DNA from: Pseudarthrobacter sulfonivorans
Lineage (GTDB): Bacteria > Actinomycetota > Actinomycetes > Actinomycetales > Micrococcaceae
Assembly: GCF_001484605.1 (NCBI RefSeq)
Contig: NZ_CP013747.1
Span: 1,364,001 to 1,428,000, forward strand
Length of the DNA stretch: 64,000 bases
Direction: 5' to 3'
A program made the translations under genes and the position numbers. The notes below the pieces were generated by a model that was given only the letters and a program-made list of their open reading frames with translations, had not been told where the DNA came from and did not search any database. Positions 8,309-17,218 of the stretch are shown in pieces. The first letter of the stretch is position 1. Every line of letters starts with the position of its first letter.

Positions 8309-8668
8309 ATGAACCCCGACGACGGCACCCTGGACTCGGCCTTTATGGCCCTGGCCGACCCCGTCCGGCGGCGGATCATTGCCCGGCTCAGCCGCGGGCA
8401 GGCCACAGTTAACGAATTGGCGGAACCCTTCGCGATCACCAAACAGGCGGTCTCGAAGCACATCCAGGTCCTCGAGCAGGCAGGGCTCGTCACCCGCAGC
8501 AGGGATGCCCAGCGCCGGCCCGTCCACCTGAATCCCGCACGGCTGGAGGCTCTCACAGCGTGGATCGACCAGTACCGGCTGGTCCGCGAAGAGCAGTTCC
8601 GCAGCCTGGACGCCGTGCTCAGATCCAATGCCGCGAACGGCGGCAACCACCTAAAGGAATCATCATGA
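8309..8668 (+). CDS. ArsR-family winged-helix transcriptional regulator
   Basis: A 119-residue DNA-binding protein. LADPVRRRIIARLSRGQATVNELAEP and the recognition helix ITKQAVSKHIQVLEQAGLV are typical of ArsR regulators paired with SRPBCC proteins. No Cys cluster for metals is present, so metal sensing is unlikely. ATG 8309 follows AGAAAGGA at ten bases. The stop overlaps the next gene's ATG as ATGA, so the pair is translationally coupled. It probably represses its own promoter through the repeats at 8241-8288. Confidence 0.9.
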   Translation: MNPDDGTLDSAFMALADPVRRRIIARLSRGQATVNELAEPFAITKQAVSKHIQVLEQAGLVTRSRDAQRRPVHLNPARLEALTAWIDQYRLVREEQFRSLDAVLRSNAANGGNHLKESS

Positions 8669-9147
8669 GCAATCCACTGAACCTCACCATTCCTGAAGGA
8701 CTCCCCTTCATCGACTACGACCGCGAATTCGACTTCCCGGTGGCGGACGTCTTCCGCGCGCACAAGGACCCGGACCTCATCGTCCAGTGGCTCGGCCCGC
8801 GTGGCATGAAGATGGAAATCAACCACTTCGATTTCCGGACCGGCGGCAGCTACAGCTACCTGCACACCGGGCCAGACGGCGTCGCCTACGAATTCAGCGG
8901 CGTCTATCACACCGTCCGCGAGAACGAATTCGCCATCCAGACCTTCGAATTCGGCGGCTACCCCGACGTGGTCAGCATCGAGTTCCTCACCTTCGAGGAT
9001 CTCGGCGACGGCCGGTCCCGCGTCCGGGGCCACTCCGTCTACCCCACCCAGGAGGCCCGCGACGGCATGGCGCAGTCCGGCATGGAGGGCGGCATGTCCG
9101 AGGGCTACGAGCGGCTCGACGAACTGCTCAGCGGCGCCAAGGTCTAG
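8665..9147 (+). CDS. SRPBCC (AHSA1-like) domain protein
   Basis: A 160-residue protein of the START-like SRPBCC/AHSA1 fold, which binds small hydrophobic ligands. Visible hallmarks are YDREFDFPVADVFRAHKDPDLIVQWLGPRGM at the N-terminus, FDFRTGGSYSYLH in the middle and GMEGGMSEGYERLDELL at the C-terminus. It overlaps the ArsR-type gene by four bases; such pairs are common in actinobacteria and are thought to respond to a shared ligand, which the sequence does not reveal. A strong hairpin follows. Confidence 0.88.
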   Translation: MSNPLNLTIPEGLPFIDYDREFDFPVADVFRAHKDPDLIVQWLGPRGMKMEINHFDFRTGGSYSYLHTGPDGVAYEFSGVYHTVRENEFAIQTFEFGGYPDVVSIEFLTFEDLGDGRSRVRGHSVYPTQEARDGMAQSGMEGGMSEGYERLDELLSGAKV

Positions 9148-9161
9148 AACAGCCTTAAACA

Positions 9162-9217
9162 AGTACGACGGCGGCCGGTTACCTTTCCCGGAGAAGGTAA
9201 CCGGCCGCCGTCGTACT
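9162..9217. terminator. Long perfect hairpin, probable bidirectional terminator
   Basis: Arms of 24 bases at 9162-9185 and 9194-9217 pair perfectly around an 8-base loop. It lies between the convergent SRPBCC and aldo/keto reductase genes. No clear T-run follows on either strand. The arm begins AGTACGACGGCGG, closely related to the hairpin at 12037-12083. Confidence 0.7.
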
Positions 9218-9218
9218 G

Positions 9219-9274
9219 GTGGTCGAGCCCGTCGAGACCCGTCGCTGCGCCGGTGGTCGAGCCTGTCGAGACCC
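9219..9274. repeat. Two copies of a GTGGTCGAGCC-GTCGAGACC intergenic repeat
   Basis: GTGGTCGAGCCCGTCGAGAC begins at 9219, and a second copy differing by one base (CCTG for CCCG) begins at 9254. Each is a short imperfect inverted repeat (GGTCGAG / TCGAGACC). I recall this element as abundant between genes in Arthrobacter and related Micrococcales. It explains an open frame starting MVEPVETR here, which is not a gene. Confidence 0.65.
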
Positions 9275-9288
9275 GAGCGTGGACTTTC

Positions 9289-10134
9289 CTAGCCGTTGAA
9301 CTCCGCCGGGTGCGGACCGGTGCGGCCGTCGCGCTCCAGGCCGTCGATGACAGAGAGTTCGTCGGCCGTCAGGTCGAGGCCGAACACGTCCAGGTTCTCC
9401 CGGATCCGCTGCGGGGTGACGGACTTGGGGATGATGATCCGGCCCCGCTGCAGGTGCCAGCGCAGAATGGCCTGCGCGGGACTCACACCATGCCGTGCCG
9501 CGATGTCCACCACGGCCGGATCCGCCAGCACGGCACCCTGCGCGAGCGGGCTCCAAGCCTCCGTGGCGATCCCGTGTGCGGCATTGAAGTCTGCAATGTC
9601 CCGCTGCTGCAGGGCCGGGTGCAGTTCAATCTGATTGATGGCCGGGACCGTGCCGCCCAGATCGATGACCTTCTGCAGGTGCTCGGGGAGGAAGTTGGAG
9701 ACGCCGATGGCCCTGGCCTTTCCGCTGGCCAGCAGGTGCTCCAGCGCCCGCCAGGACTCGAGGTACAAGCCGGTTGCCGGCGCCGGCCAGTGGATGAGGT
9801 AGAGGTCCAGGTAGTCCAGTCCCAGCTTGTCCAGGCTGGCATCGAACGCGGCCAGCGTGGCGTCGTAGCCGAGGTCGGCCACCCACAGTTTGGACGTAAT
9901 GAACAGCTCTTCGCGGTCGATGCCGGACTCGGCGATGGCACGTCCGGTACCCGCCTCATTGCCGTAGATGGCGGCGGTGTCGATGCTCCGGTAGCCGGCT
10001 GCAAGGGCGTGGCTGACCGCGGCGGTGGTGTCGCCGTCGGACACCTGGAAGACGCCGAACCCCAGCTGCGGCATCCGCACGCCGTTGTTGAGGGTGATCT
10101 CGGGGATGGACGTGGTGATGGGGGTGGAAGTCAT
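9289..10134 (-). CDS. Aldo/keto reductase (2,5-diketo-gluconate reductase type)
   Basis: NAD(P)H-dependent carbonyl reductase of 281 residues. The catalytic tetrad is complete: Asp52 and Tyr57 in SIDTAAIYGNE, Lys82 in FITSKLW and His115 in LYLIHWP. The cofactor site shows IIPKSVTPQRIREN near the C-terminus. ATG 10134 follows CAGGAGAAG. The nearest family members are DkgA-like reductases with broad substrates, so the physiological substrate is unknown. The MFS gene upstream lies on the same strand 37 bases away, so they may be cotranscribed. Confidence 0.92.
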   Translation of the reverse strand: MTSTPITTSIPEITLNNGVRMPQLGFGVFQVSDGDTTAAVSHALAAGYRSIDTAAIYGNEAGTGRAIAESGIDREELFITSKLWVADLGYDATLAAFDASLDKLGLDYLDLYLIHWPAPATGLYLESWRALEHLLASGKARAIGVSNFLPEHLQKVIDLGGTVPAINQIELHPALQQRDIADFNAAHGIATEAWSPLAQGAVLADPAVVDIAARHGVSPAQAILRWHLQRGRIIIPKSVTPQRIRENLDVFGLDLTADELSVIDGLERDGRTGPHPAEFNG

Positions 10135-10171
10135 GGCTTCTCCTGTTGCGGGTTGAAGTGGGTATTGAAGG

Positions 10172-11386
10172 CTAGTGAAGGACGGCTACGGGTTCGGCGG
10201 CCACTCGTCCGTCGGCGTCGGCGGATGCCTGCCGGACGGCCCGCTTGGCTCCGGCGGCGGCGATGATCATCACCACGAGCCCCAGCAGGGTGATGCCGGC
10301 GCCGGCCCAGATGGGCGAGGTGTAGCCGAGTCCGGCGGTGATGGTCACTCCCCCGAGCCAGGCGCCGAGGGCGTTGCCCACGTTGAAGGCACCGATGTTG
10401 GCGCCGGAGGCGAGGGTCGGGGCGCTGGAGGCGTACTTCATCACGCGCATCTGCAGTCCCGGCACGGTGGCGAAGCCGAAGCCGCCCATCAGGACGATGG
10501 AGGCAACGGTGAGCACCTGGTTGCCGGCGGTCAGGGCAAAGCCGACGAGCACCACCACCAGCACGGAGAGCACCACAACGAGCGTGCGGTCCACGTTGCG
10601 ATCCGCCGCCTTGCCGCCGATGGTGTTGCCGATAAAGAGGCCTACACCGAAGACGATCAGCAGCCACGGGACGGTGGAGGCCGCGAAGCCGGAGACCTCG
10701 GTGAGCGTGAAGGCGATGTAGGTGAAGGCGCCGAACATCCCGCCGTAGCCGAGGATGGTGACCAGGATGGAGAGCCACACCTGGCCGGAGCGGAAGGCGC
10801 GCAGTTCGCTGCGCAGGGTTCCGGGCGTGGTGTCGCCATGGCCGGTCTTCGGAACGAGCGCCAGGATTCCCGCCAGGGCGATGACTCCGATAACGGTGAT
10901 GGCCCAGAACGTCGAGCGCCAGCCTGCGGCCTGCCCCAGCATGGTGCCGAACGGCACGCCCAGGACGTTGGCTGCGGTGAGCCCGGTGAACATGATGGCG
11001 ATGGCGCCGGCCTTTTTGGTGGGGGCAACCATGTCCGCGGCCACCACGGCTCCGATCCCGAAGAAGGCACCGTGCGCCAGGGCGGCGATGATCCGGCCGA
11101 CCATCATCATCCCGTAATCGGGAGCGATGGCGGAGACCAGGTTGCCGGCGATGAACAGCACCAGCAGGACGGCGAGGACGGGCTTGCGTTCGAAGCGGGT
11201 CACCGCCGCCGTCAGCACCAATGCGCCGACCACGACGGCGAGGGCGTAGCCGGAGATCAGCCAGCCTGCCGTGGCCTCGCTGACCTGGAAGTCGGCGGCA
11301 ACCTCGGGCAGCAGGCCCATGATCACGAACTCGGTGAGTCCGATGCCGAACCCGCCGAGGGCGAGGGCTATCAGGCCAATGGGCAT
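10172..11386 (-). CDS. MFS transporter, AraJ/drug-efflux type (DHA1)
   Basis: A 404-residue inner-membrane permease with about 12 hydrophobic segments. It starts MPIGLIALALGGFGIGLTEF, which is typical of AraJ/Cmr-like efflux proteins, and carries the loop motif TRFERKPVL between segments 2 and 3. ATG 11386 follows AAAGGAG. It is divergent from a MarR regulator with a shared 169-base control region, so it is probably a MarR-controlled exporter of a toxic compound. Substrate unknown. Confidence 0.9.
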   Translation of the reverse strand: MPIGLIALALGGFGIGLTEFVIMGLLPEVAADFQVSEATAGWLISGYALAVVVGALVLTAAVTRFERKPVLAVLLVLFIAGNLVSAIAPDYGMMMVGRIIAALAHGAFFGIGAVVAADMVAPTKKAGAIAIMFTGLTAANVLGVPFGTMLGQAAGWRSTFWAITVIGVIALAGILALVPKTGHGDTTPGTLRSELRAFRSGQVWLSILVTILGYGGMFGAFTYIAFTLTEVSGFAASTVPWLLIVFGVGLFIGNTIGGKAADRNVDRTLVVVLSVLVVVLVGFALTAGNQVLTVASIVLMGGFGFATVPGLQMRVMKYASSAPTLASGANIGAFNVGNALGAWLGGVTITAGLGYTSPIWAGAGITLLGLVVMIIAAAGAKRAVRQASADADGRVAAEPVAVLH

Positions 11387-11434
11387 GGGGATGCTCCTTT
11401 GAAAACTGTACGGAATGAGATAGGACGCGTAAGC

Positions 11435-11496
11435 TAGTAGTTGCAGACGCGTTATTTATTGTTGCACAAGCAGATACACCGCGCAAGCAACTATTA
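11435..11496. promoter_or_regulatory. Shared MFS/MarR control region with inverted TAGTTGC half-sites
   Basis: TAGTAGTTGC (11435-11444) and GCAACTATTA (11487-11496) are inverted with one mismatch, 42 bases apart. A further TTGTTGCACAAGCA lies between them. The region is the AT-richest part of the divergent intergenic stretch. Binding by the MarR protein is inferred. Confidence 0.4.
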
Positions 11497-11555
11497 TCGA
11501 TTGTGCTCCGCCTCACGCCGCCAGGCGTCCGGAGCACCCGCGAGAGGAAAGACAG

Positions 11556-12005
11556 ATGGGCATCAAGGACGACGCCGTGGAGGTCCGGGCACAGGGTTGG
11601 CGCACGCTCGCGGCGCTGCACGGCCTGATCGAGGGGGAGCTGGAACGCTCCCTCCAGGCCGAATCACAGCTTTCAGTGGTGGAGTACACCGTGCTGGACG
11701 CGCTCAGCCGGCAGGACGGCTGGCACATGCGCATGCAGCAGCTCGCCCGCGCCACCGCGCTCAGCGCCAGCGCCACCACCCGCCTGGTCAACAGGCTTGA
11801 GGACCGCGCCCTGCTGACCCGCATCCTCTGCGCGGACGACCGCCGCGGCATCTACACCGAGCTCACGCCCAGCGGCATCGCACTGCTGGAGGAAACCCGG
11901 CCCGTCCATGACGCCACGCTGGAGCGCGCGCTGGCGGAGGCCCAGGAGATTCCCGAGCTGGCCGCGCTGGTGGACGCACTCCCCCGGCTCCACGCGAACG
12001 CCTAG
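11556..12005 (+). CDS. MarR-family transcriptional regulator
   Basis: A 149-residue winged-helix regulator. LSVVEYTVLDALSRQDGWHMRMQQLAR, the recognition helix LSASATTRLVNRLEDRALL and the wing CADDRRGIYTELTPSGIALLEE follow the MarR layout closely. ATG 11556 is preceded by GAGAGGAAAG. It is divergent from the MFS exporter and likely represses both, being relieved by a small-molecule ligand. A hairpin terminator lies just downstream. Confidence 0.92.
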   Translation: MGIKDDAVEVRAQGWRTLAALHGLIEGELERSLQAESQLSVVEYTVLDALSRQDGWHMRMQQLARATALSASATTRLVNRLEDRALLTRILCADDRRGIYTELTPSGIALLEETRPVHDATLERALAEAQEIPELAALVDALPRLHANA

Positions 12006-12036
12006 CCACAGCCCATCCAGGGGGTGGCTACAAGTA

Positions 12037-12083
12037 CGACGACGGACGGTCACCTTCCCGGGGAAGGTGACCGTCCGTCGTCG
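12037..12083. terminator. Long hairpin, probable bidirectional terminator
   Basis: Arms at 12037-12059 and 12061-12083 are perfectly complementary over 23 bases, with the loop formed by the central CCCGGGG. It lies between the convergent MarR and glycerophosphodiesterase genes. Sequence and layout are close to the hairpin at 9162-9217. Confidence 0.7.
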
Positions 12084-12106
12084 GACAGCTCACAAAACCG
12101 CCTTGG

Positions 12107-13996
12107 CTAAAGGGCTGCGGCGTCCCCCGCAATGATGGCTGCCAGCTCCGGCGGCAAACCCTTGCCGGCGGAGGCGCTGGCATAGGCGGCCACATCCTGC
12201 CAGCGATCACGGTCCACGTTCTTCATCAAGTGGTCCCGCACGTTACTGTCGACGCCGTCAGTGACCAGCAGTGTATACAGCCCGGCCTTGCTCGCCTGCA
12301 CGGTGAACGTCAGGGATGCCGTGGCCTCGCCGCCGGGGCCCGTGGCCTTGGCAGTCAGGGTGTGCTCCCCCAGGGCCAGGCTGGTGACCCTTTTCTGGTC
12401 GCCCTCAGCAATGGGCTGGCCGTCCAGCTGGATGGACACGTGGTCCGCATTCGAGGTTTCGACGGCGGGAGCCACAGTGTCCGCGCGGCCAAGCACGCCG
12501 CCGTCCAGGTTCCCGGCGAAGCGTACGGTGGGCGCGGCCGGTGTGGGTGCTGTGCCAATAGCGCTTTGGAAGCCCACCAGGGCCCCGGCCCGGTTGGTGA
12601 TGATGCCGTCAACGCCGGCGTCGGTCATGTCCTTCCACTGCCGGGGATTGTCCACGGTGTAAGGCATCACGGCGATGCCCGCATCGTGGAGTTCCTTGAT
12701 AGCCGCCGGACGGGCAGCAAGCGCGGACCAGCTGGGGTTGTAAGTCACGGCTCCGAACTGCTTGGCCGCCGCCGCAACGTCCGTGTCCAAGGCGCCGCGG
12801 AGCAGTCCCAGCCGCAGCGAAGGTTCGTAGTCGCGTGCGTACTGCAGAACGTTTGTGTCAAAGCTCTGCAGGATGGTCTGGTTCAGCATGCCCCGTTCCT
12901 TCAGCATCTCGACGGTCCGCTGCACTTCCTCGCGCGTCTCCGGGCCCTTCACCTCCAGGAGCAGGCCCGTTCCTTCGGTGTCAGTCTGGTCCAGGAATTC
13001 CGCCAAGGTGGGCACCTTGGCCCCGGCGTAGGCGGGTGCAAACCAGGAGCCTGCCTCAAGTCCGGCGATGTAGTCGGCGGTGAGGGTGGAGACGTCGCCC
13101 GTTCCGGCAGTGACGCGGTCAACCGTGTTGTCGTGGATGACTACCGGCACCCCGTCTTTGGACGTGTTGACGTCCATTTCGATCCAGTCGGCGCCAGCCC
13201 GGCCGCCGGAGAGGAGCGCCTGCAGCGTATTCTCCGGAATGACCGAGGAGAGGCCGCGGTGGGCGATCACGGCGGGCTGCTGCCCTGGCTTGACCAGGAG
13301 GGATTCCGTGGCGGGAAGTTCGGTGACCTTAATATCGTCATATGAGACGGTGGCTCCGTTGGCCACCAGGCCAAGAATGCCGTTGTCCGTTCTGATCAGT
13401 CGGTTGGTCTCCATCATTTCCTGACCGTTGAAGTACCAGACGGCGTTCCTGCCGCGAACCTCGACCGCCACCCGCACATCGTTTCCGGTTCCTGCGTCCG
13501 ACGGCGCGGAGCCAGTCTCGGTCACGTTCCAGCCGTTAGCGGCCGTCCGTTCGGCAAACTCCAGGCCGTTTGTTGCCTTGGTGCCGGAGCGCATGGTCGC
13601 AATCCAGAACGGGACACCGCCGTCGGGCCTCATGTCCAGGGCGAGGGCAGACCAGCGGGCCGCGTTGAGGACGTTTTCAAACCGGACGGTCGCTTCGAAC
13701 CGGTAGTTGGGCAGGTGGGGGCCGAAGGTCACCCGTGAGAGCTGGCTGGACGATGTGCTGGTTCCATACAGGCGCCCGTTTTCCACCTTCCACGCGCCGT
13801 CCACGGCGGTGAATCCCTCGGGGAGCCCCGGGCCGGAAAAGTCCTGGCTGTAGGCGGGCTCCGGTTCAGCTGCGGGCAACACTGTGCCAGGAGAAACTTG
13901 TGGGGCGGATGCGTGGGCAGCGGGCAAGGGCAGCAGGACGGCGGCCAGCAGCGCTGCTGCGACCAGGCCGGTGCGTCTCCGTTGATGTATGTTCAC
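12107..13996 (-). CDS. Secreted glycerophosphodiester phosphodiesterase with lectin-like domain
   Basis: A 629-residue exported protein. Residues 1-30 form a signal peptide (RRR, a hydrophobic core, then AHASA). Residues 45-230 look like a concanavalin/LamG-type carbohydrate-binding domain (SGPGLPEGF, WYFNGQEM). The GDPD domain follows, with His246-Arg in IAHRG, ENT, the metal pair in IEMDVN and the second His in VIHDNTVDRV. An Ig-like segment and a short helical tail close the protein. It should hydrolyse glycerophosphodiesters or teichoic-acid-like polymers outside the cell. Binding of a wall glycopolymer by the lectin-like part is inference. Confidence 0.88.
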   Translation of the reverse strand: MNIHQRRRTGLVAAALLAAVLLPLPAAHASAPQVSPGTVLPAAEPEPAYSQDFSGPGLPEGFTAVDGAWKVENGRLYGTSTSSSQLSRVTFGPHLPNYRFEATVRFENVLNAARWSALALDMRPDGGVPFWIATMRSGTKATNGLEFAERTAANGWNVTETGSAPSDAGTGNDVRVAVEVRGRNAVWYFNGQEMMETNRLIRTDNGILGLVANGATVSYDDIKVTELPATESLLVKPGQQPAVIAHRGLSSVIPENTLQALLSGGRAGADWIEMDVNTSKDGVPVVIHDNTVDRVTAGTGDVSTLTADYIAGLEAGSWFAPAYAGAKVPTLAEFLDQTDTEGTGLLLEVKGPETREEVQRTVEMLKERGMLNQTILQSFDTNVLQYARDYEPSLRLGLLRGALDTDVAAAAKQFGAVTYNPSWSALAARPAAIKELHDAGIAVMPYTVDNPRQWKDMTDAGVDGIITNRAGALVGFQSAIGTAPTPAAPTVRFAGNLDGGVLGRADTVAPAVETSNADHVSIQLDGQPIAEGDQKRVTSLALGEHTLTAKATGPGGEATASLTFTVQASKAGLYTLLVTDGVDSNVRDHLMKNVDRDRWQDVAAYASASAGKGLPPELAAIIAGDAAAL

Positions 13997-14111
13997 CCGA
14001 AAGACGCTAGGCGCGTCTCATAGCAGCCAGGAATATCCGCAGTGAACGGCCCGTGAACCCGGCGGTACAAGCTCTGGGCCACTGCCGGGGGCGGGCAGCT
14101 ACTTAACCAAG

Positions 14112-14172
14112 AACGCGGGGTCACTCCGTGCCCGATCCAACCTCTGGAACGGGCAGGGAGTGACCCCGCGTT
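14112..14172 (-). terminator. Terminator of the sucCD operon
   Basis: Perfect 16-base arms at 14112-14127 and 14157-14172, with an inner TGCCCG/CGGGCA stem, lie 16 bases after the sucD stop. It has no clear T-run, as often in actinobacteria, and may also serve the GDPD side. Confidence 0.65.
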
Positions 14173-14187
14173 GCTCTTACAGAACTA

Positions 14188-15090
14188 CTAGAGCGTTGCG
14201 AACACTTCGCGCAGCAGCTTGGCGGTCTCGGACGGCGTCTTGCCGACCTTCACGCCTGCAGCCTCGAGGGCTTCCTTCTTGGCCTGAGCGGTTCCGGCGG
14301 AACCGGAGACGATGGCGCCGGCGTGGCCCATGGTCTTGCCTTCGGGAGCGGTGAAGCCGGCAACGTAGCCAACAACCGGCTTGGTGACGTGTGCCTTGAT
14401 GTAGTCGGCAGCACGCTCTTCAGCGTCGCCACCGATTTCGCCGATCATCACGATCGCCTTGGTCTCGGGGTCAGCCTCGAACGCGGCCAGGGCGTCGATG
14501 TGCGTGGTGCCGATGACGGGGTCGCCGCCGATGCCGATGGCGGTGGAGAAGCCGAGGTCGCGCAGCTCGTACATCATCTGGTAGGTCAGGGTTCCGGACT
14601 TGGAAACCAGGCCGATGGGGCCCTTGCCCGTGATGTTGGCCGGCGTGATGCCAACCAGCGCTTCGCCCGGCGTGATGATGCCGGGGCAGTTCGGGCCGAT
14701 GATGCGGGTGACCTGCTTGCCGTCGGCGTCAACCGTGGACTGGGCCAGTGCCCAGAACTCGGCGGAATCCTGGACCGGCACGCCTTCGGTGATGACAACG
14801 ACCAGGCCGATGCCTGCCTCGATGGCCTCAACCACGGCGTTCTTGGTGAATGCCGGCGGGACGAAGACGATTGAGACGTCGGCGCCGGTTTCGGCCATGG
14901 CTTCCTTGACGGTGCCAAAAACGGTGATCTCGGTGTCGCCGTGCAGGACCGTGGTGCCGGCCTTACGGGCGTTGACGCCACCAACAATGTTGGTGCCGGC
15001 CTTCAGCATCAGGGCGGTGTGCTTGGTGCCTTCGCCGCCGGTGATGCCCTGGACGATGACCTTGGAGTCCTTGTTCAGATAGATAGACAT
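14188..15090 (-). CDS. sucD: Succinate-CoA ligase (ADP/GDP-forming), alpha subunit
   Basis: TCA-cycle enzyme subunit that, with SucC, makes a nucleoside triphosphate from succinyl-CoA. The 300-residue protein starts [24 protein letters not shown] (CoA-binding Rossmann part) and contains [21 protein letters not shown] and the phospho-His segment ending [16 protein letters not shown] 15090 was chosen because the longer frame runs back into sucC. It starts 10 bases after the sucC stop. Confidence 0.97.
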   Translation of the reverse strand: MSIYLNKDSKVIVQGITGGEGTKHTALMLKAGTNIVGGVNARKAGTTVLHGDTEITVFGTVKEAMAETGADVSIVFVPPAFTKNAVVEAIEAGIGLVVVITEGVPVQDSAEFWALAQSTVDADGKQVTRIIGPNCPGIITPGEALVGITPANITGKGPIGLVSKSGTLTYQMMYELRDLGFSTAIGIGGDPVIGTTHIDALAAFEADPETKAIVMIGEIGGDAEERAADYIKAHVTKPVVGYVAGFTAPEGKTMGHAGAIVSGSAGTAQAKKEALEAAGVKVGKTPSETAKLLREVFATL

Positions 15091-15100
15091 GGTGCGTCCC

Positions 15101-16270
15101 TTACTTAGCTGCGTTGGCGAGCTCGGCGGCCTTGTCGGCGCCCTCGTCCATGGTGGCGGCCAGGGTAACCAGCGGGTGGTTGGCCTCGGCCAGGATGCGG
15201 CGGCCTTCCTCAACGTTGTTGCCGTCGAGGCGGACTACCAGCGGCTTGTTCGCGGAGTGGCCCAGCTCGGCCAGCGCACCAACGATGCCCTTGGCGACGG
15301 CGTCACACGCGGTGATGCCACCGAAGACGTTCACGAACACGGACTTGACCTGCGGGTCACCCAGGATGACGTCGAGGCCGGCGGCCATGACCTCGGCGGA
15401 AGCTCCACCGCCGATGTCCAGGAAGTTGGCGGGCTTGACGTTGCCGTGGTTTTCACCGGCGTAGGCAACAACGTCCAGGGTGGACATGACCAGGCCTGCA
15501 CCGTTGCCGATGATGCCCACTTCACCGTCCAGCTTGACGTAGTTCAGGTCCTGCGCCTTGGCCTTGGCCTCGAGCGGATCTGCAGCGTCCTTGTCTTCAA
15601 GGAGGGCGTGCTTGGCGTGGCGGAAGTCGGCGTTCTCGTCGAGCGAGACCTTGCCGTCCAGTGCCACGATGTCGCCCGCGCCGGTCTTGACCAGCGGATT
15701 GACCTCAACGAGGGTGGCGTCTTCCTTCTTGAAGACGTCCCAGAGCTTGAGGATCACGGCGGCGACTTTGCCGCGCAGTTCCTCATCGAAGCCTGCAGCT
15801 GCAACGATTTCGTCAGCCTTGGCCTGGTCGATGCCCACAGCGGGGTCGATGGCGATCTTGGCGAGCGCCTCAGGGCGTTCGACGGCGAGCTGTTCGATTT
15901 CCATGCCGCCTTCTACCGAGCACATGGCCAGGTAGTTGCGGTTGGCCCGGTCCAGCAGCACGGAGAAGTAGTACTCCTCAGCAATGTCGGCACCCTGGGC
16001 AATCATCACCTTGTTGACGGTGTGGCCCTTGATGTCCATGCCCAGGATGTTGGTGGAGTGCTCAAACGCCTCATCGGCGGTTTTGGCAACCTTGACGCCG
16101 CCAGCCTTACCGCGGCCACCGGCCTTAACCTGGGCCTTAACGACAGTTACGCCGCCGATTTTCTCGGCAGCTGCCTTTGCTTCTTCTGGGGTGTACGCCA
16201 CGATGCCGGCAAGCACGGGTACACCGTGCGCCTCGAACATATCGCGCGCCTGGTATTCAAACAGGTCCAC
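15101..16270 (-). CDS. sucC: Succinate-CoA ligase, beta subunit
   Basis: Nucleotide-binding subunit of succinyl-CoA synthetase, 389 residues. The ATP-grasp domain is visible with [35 protein letters not shown] and VEVNPLV, and the C-terminal ligase domain has NFLDIGGGA and FVNVFGGI. The start is GTG at 16270 with GAAGGA upstream. The 222 bases upstream hold the promoter region; a TAGAAT near 16465 could be a -10 box but no matching -35 is clear. Confidence 0.97.
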   Translation of the reverse strand: MDLFEYQARDMFEAHGVPVLAGIVAYTPEEAKAAAEKIGGVTVVKAQVKAGGRGKAGGVKVAKTADEAFEHSTNILGMDIKGHTVNKVMIAQGADIAEEYYFSVLLDRANRNYLAMCSVEGGMEIEQLAVERPEALAKIAIDPAVGIDQAKADEIVAAAGFDEELRGKVAAVILKLWDVFKKEDATLVEVNPLVKTGAGDIVALDGKVSLDENADFRHAKHALLEDKDAADPLEAKAKAQDLNYVKLDGEVGIIGNGAGLVMSTLDVVAYAGENHGNVKPANFLDIGGGASAEVMAAGLDVILGDPQVKSVFVNVFGGITACDAVAKGIVGALAELGHSANKPLVVRLDGNNVEEGRRILAEANHPLVTLAATMDEGADKAAELANAAK

Positions 16271-16492
16271 GGTTTAGTGTCCTTCTACGTCGAAGTAGTT
16301 TCTGTACAGTCGGGCACCGCCGAAGACGATGACCGGGCTGCGGATTGCCTGCACCTGCGACCAGTCCGGAAACGGGCCCCACAGCGCAATGCTCCATTCG
16401 GAACTCTAGCCCTCTCAGAGGACCGGCCCGTTCCACACTACCGCTTATGTGAGTAACGACACTATTCTATGGAGCGTAGAAAAACGCCTAGA

Positions 16493-17200
16493 TTACGGGG
16501 TTTTTGAGGCCTCCGCGGGTGCCGGGGAGGCAGTTGCAGCTGCCTTGGAAATAAGTTCGTAGCGGTCCCGGGCCACAAAGAATCCGACGCCGGCCGAGAC
16601 GTTTCCGCACGCCACGCCGCCGTTATGGGCCGAACAGCGCAGCCCGTTCCGTTCCAGGTTCTGGCCCTCGGCGAGGACCGCCAGTTCGGTCAGCGGGCCG
16701 CTTTTATTTCCTTTGGGTCCGTAGGCTGCCTCCATTTGTGTGACGCCGGAACGGCACTCCCCATACGTTGCCTTGTCCGGGCTGAGCAGCGCCGCTCCGC
16801 CCAGATAGCCCAGGCCGGTGCCGGCGCAGTCGTCCTTGATGTCGCCCGCGGCAGGCTTGGGGTAACCGGCAAGCTCGCAATGCGCCACCGGGACGGTGGC
16901 GAGCTTGTTGTTGGCCGCATCACTGAAGCTGTTCGACTCATACGGGAGGTTGAGGTGTTCCCCACGGGCCGATGTCAGGGAGCACACAATGTTCCGGTCC
17001 TCCGTGATGAAGGACAGGACATCCCCGCTGGCCTTGAACGCGGCGGGGTCGGCCAGCGCTGCCTGTTCCAGTTGTTCCATGGCCGGCAGCGGCGGCGGAG
17101 CCACATAGCCCGGGTCCTCGGTGGTGATGCTGCACGCAGTGCCTGCCAGCAGGAAGAAGGCGGCCAGGATCCCCAATACAGTCCGTCGCATGGCCTCCAT
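16493..17200 (-). CDS. Secreted Cys-rich (DUF6636-like) protein
   Basis: A 235-residue exported protein of unknown function. The N-terminus MEAMRRTVLGILAAFFLLAGTAC is a signal peptide; the Cys could be a lipobox Cys, although Gly at -3 is unusual, so lipoprotein status is uncertain. Paired Cys residues recur (NIVCSL, AHCEL, DDCAG, GECRSG, LRCSAHNGGVACGN), and the ending GVGFFVARDRYELI resembles the actinobacterial secreted family I recall as DUF6636. A Pro/Ala-rich tail follows. The gene stands alone between sucC and a glycosyltransferase. Confidence 0.65.
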   Translation of the reverse strand: MEAMRRTVLGILAAFFLLAGTACSITTEDPGYVAPPPLPAMEQLEQAALADPAAFKASGDVLSFITEDRNIVCSLTSARGEHLNLPYESNSFSDAANNKLATVPVAHCELAGYPKPAAGDIKDDCAGTGLGYLGGAALLSPDKATYGECRSGVTQMEAAYGPKGNKSGPLTELAVLAEGQNLERNGLRCSAHNGGVACGNVSAGVGFFVARDRYELISKAAATASPAPAEASKTP

Positions 17201-17218
17201 TATGCCCCGGCAACGGTC

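Noticed and set aside
9253..10266. A plus-strand frame starting MVEPVETR
   Set aside because: The start lies in a dispersed GTCGAG repeat and the frame is antisense to the aldo/keto reductase.
10131..11621. A 496-codon frame overlapping the MFS gene on the same strand
   Set aside because: Arg/His/Gly-rich translation without membrane segments; the other frame is a clear permease with a ribosome site.
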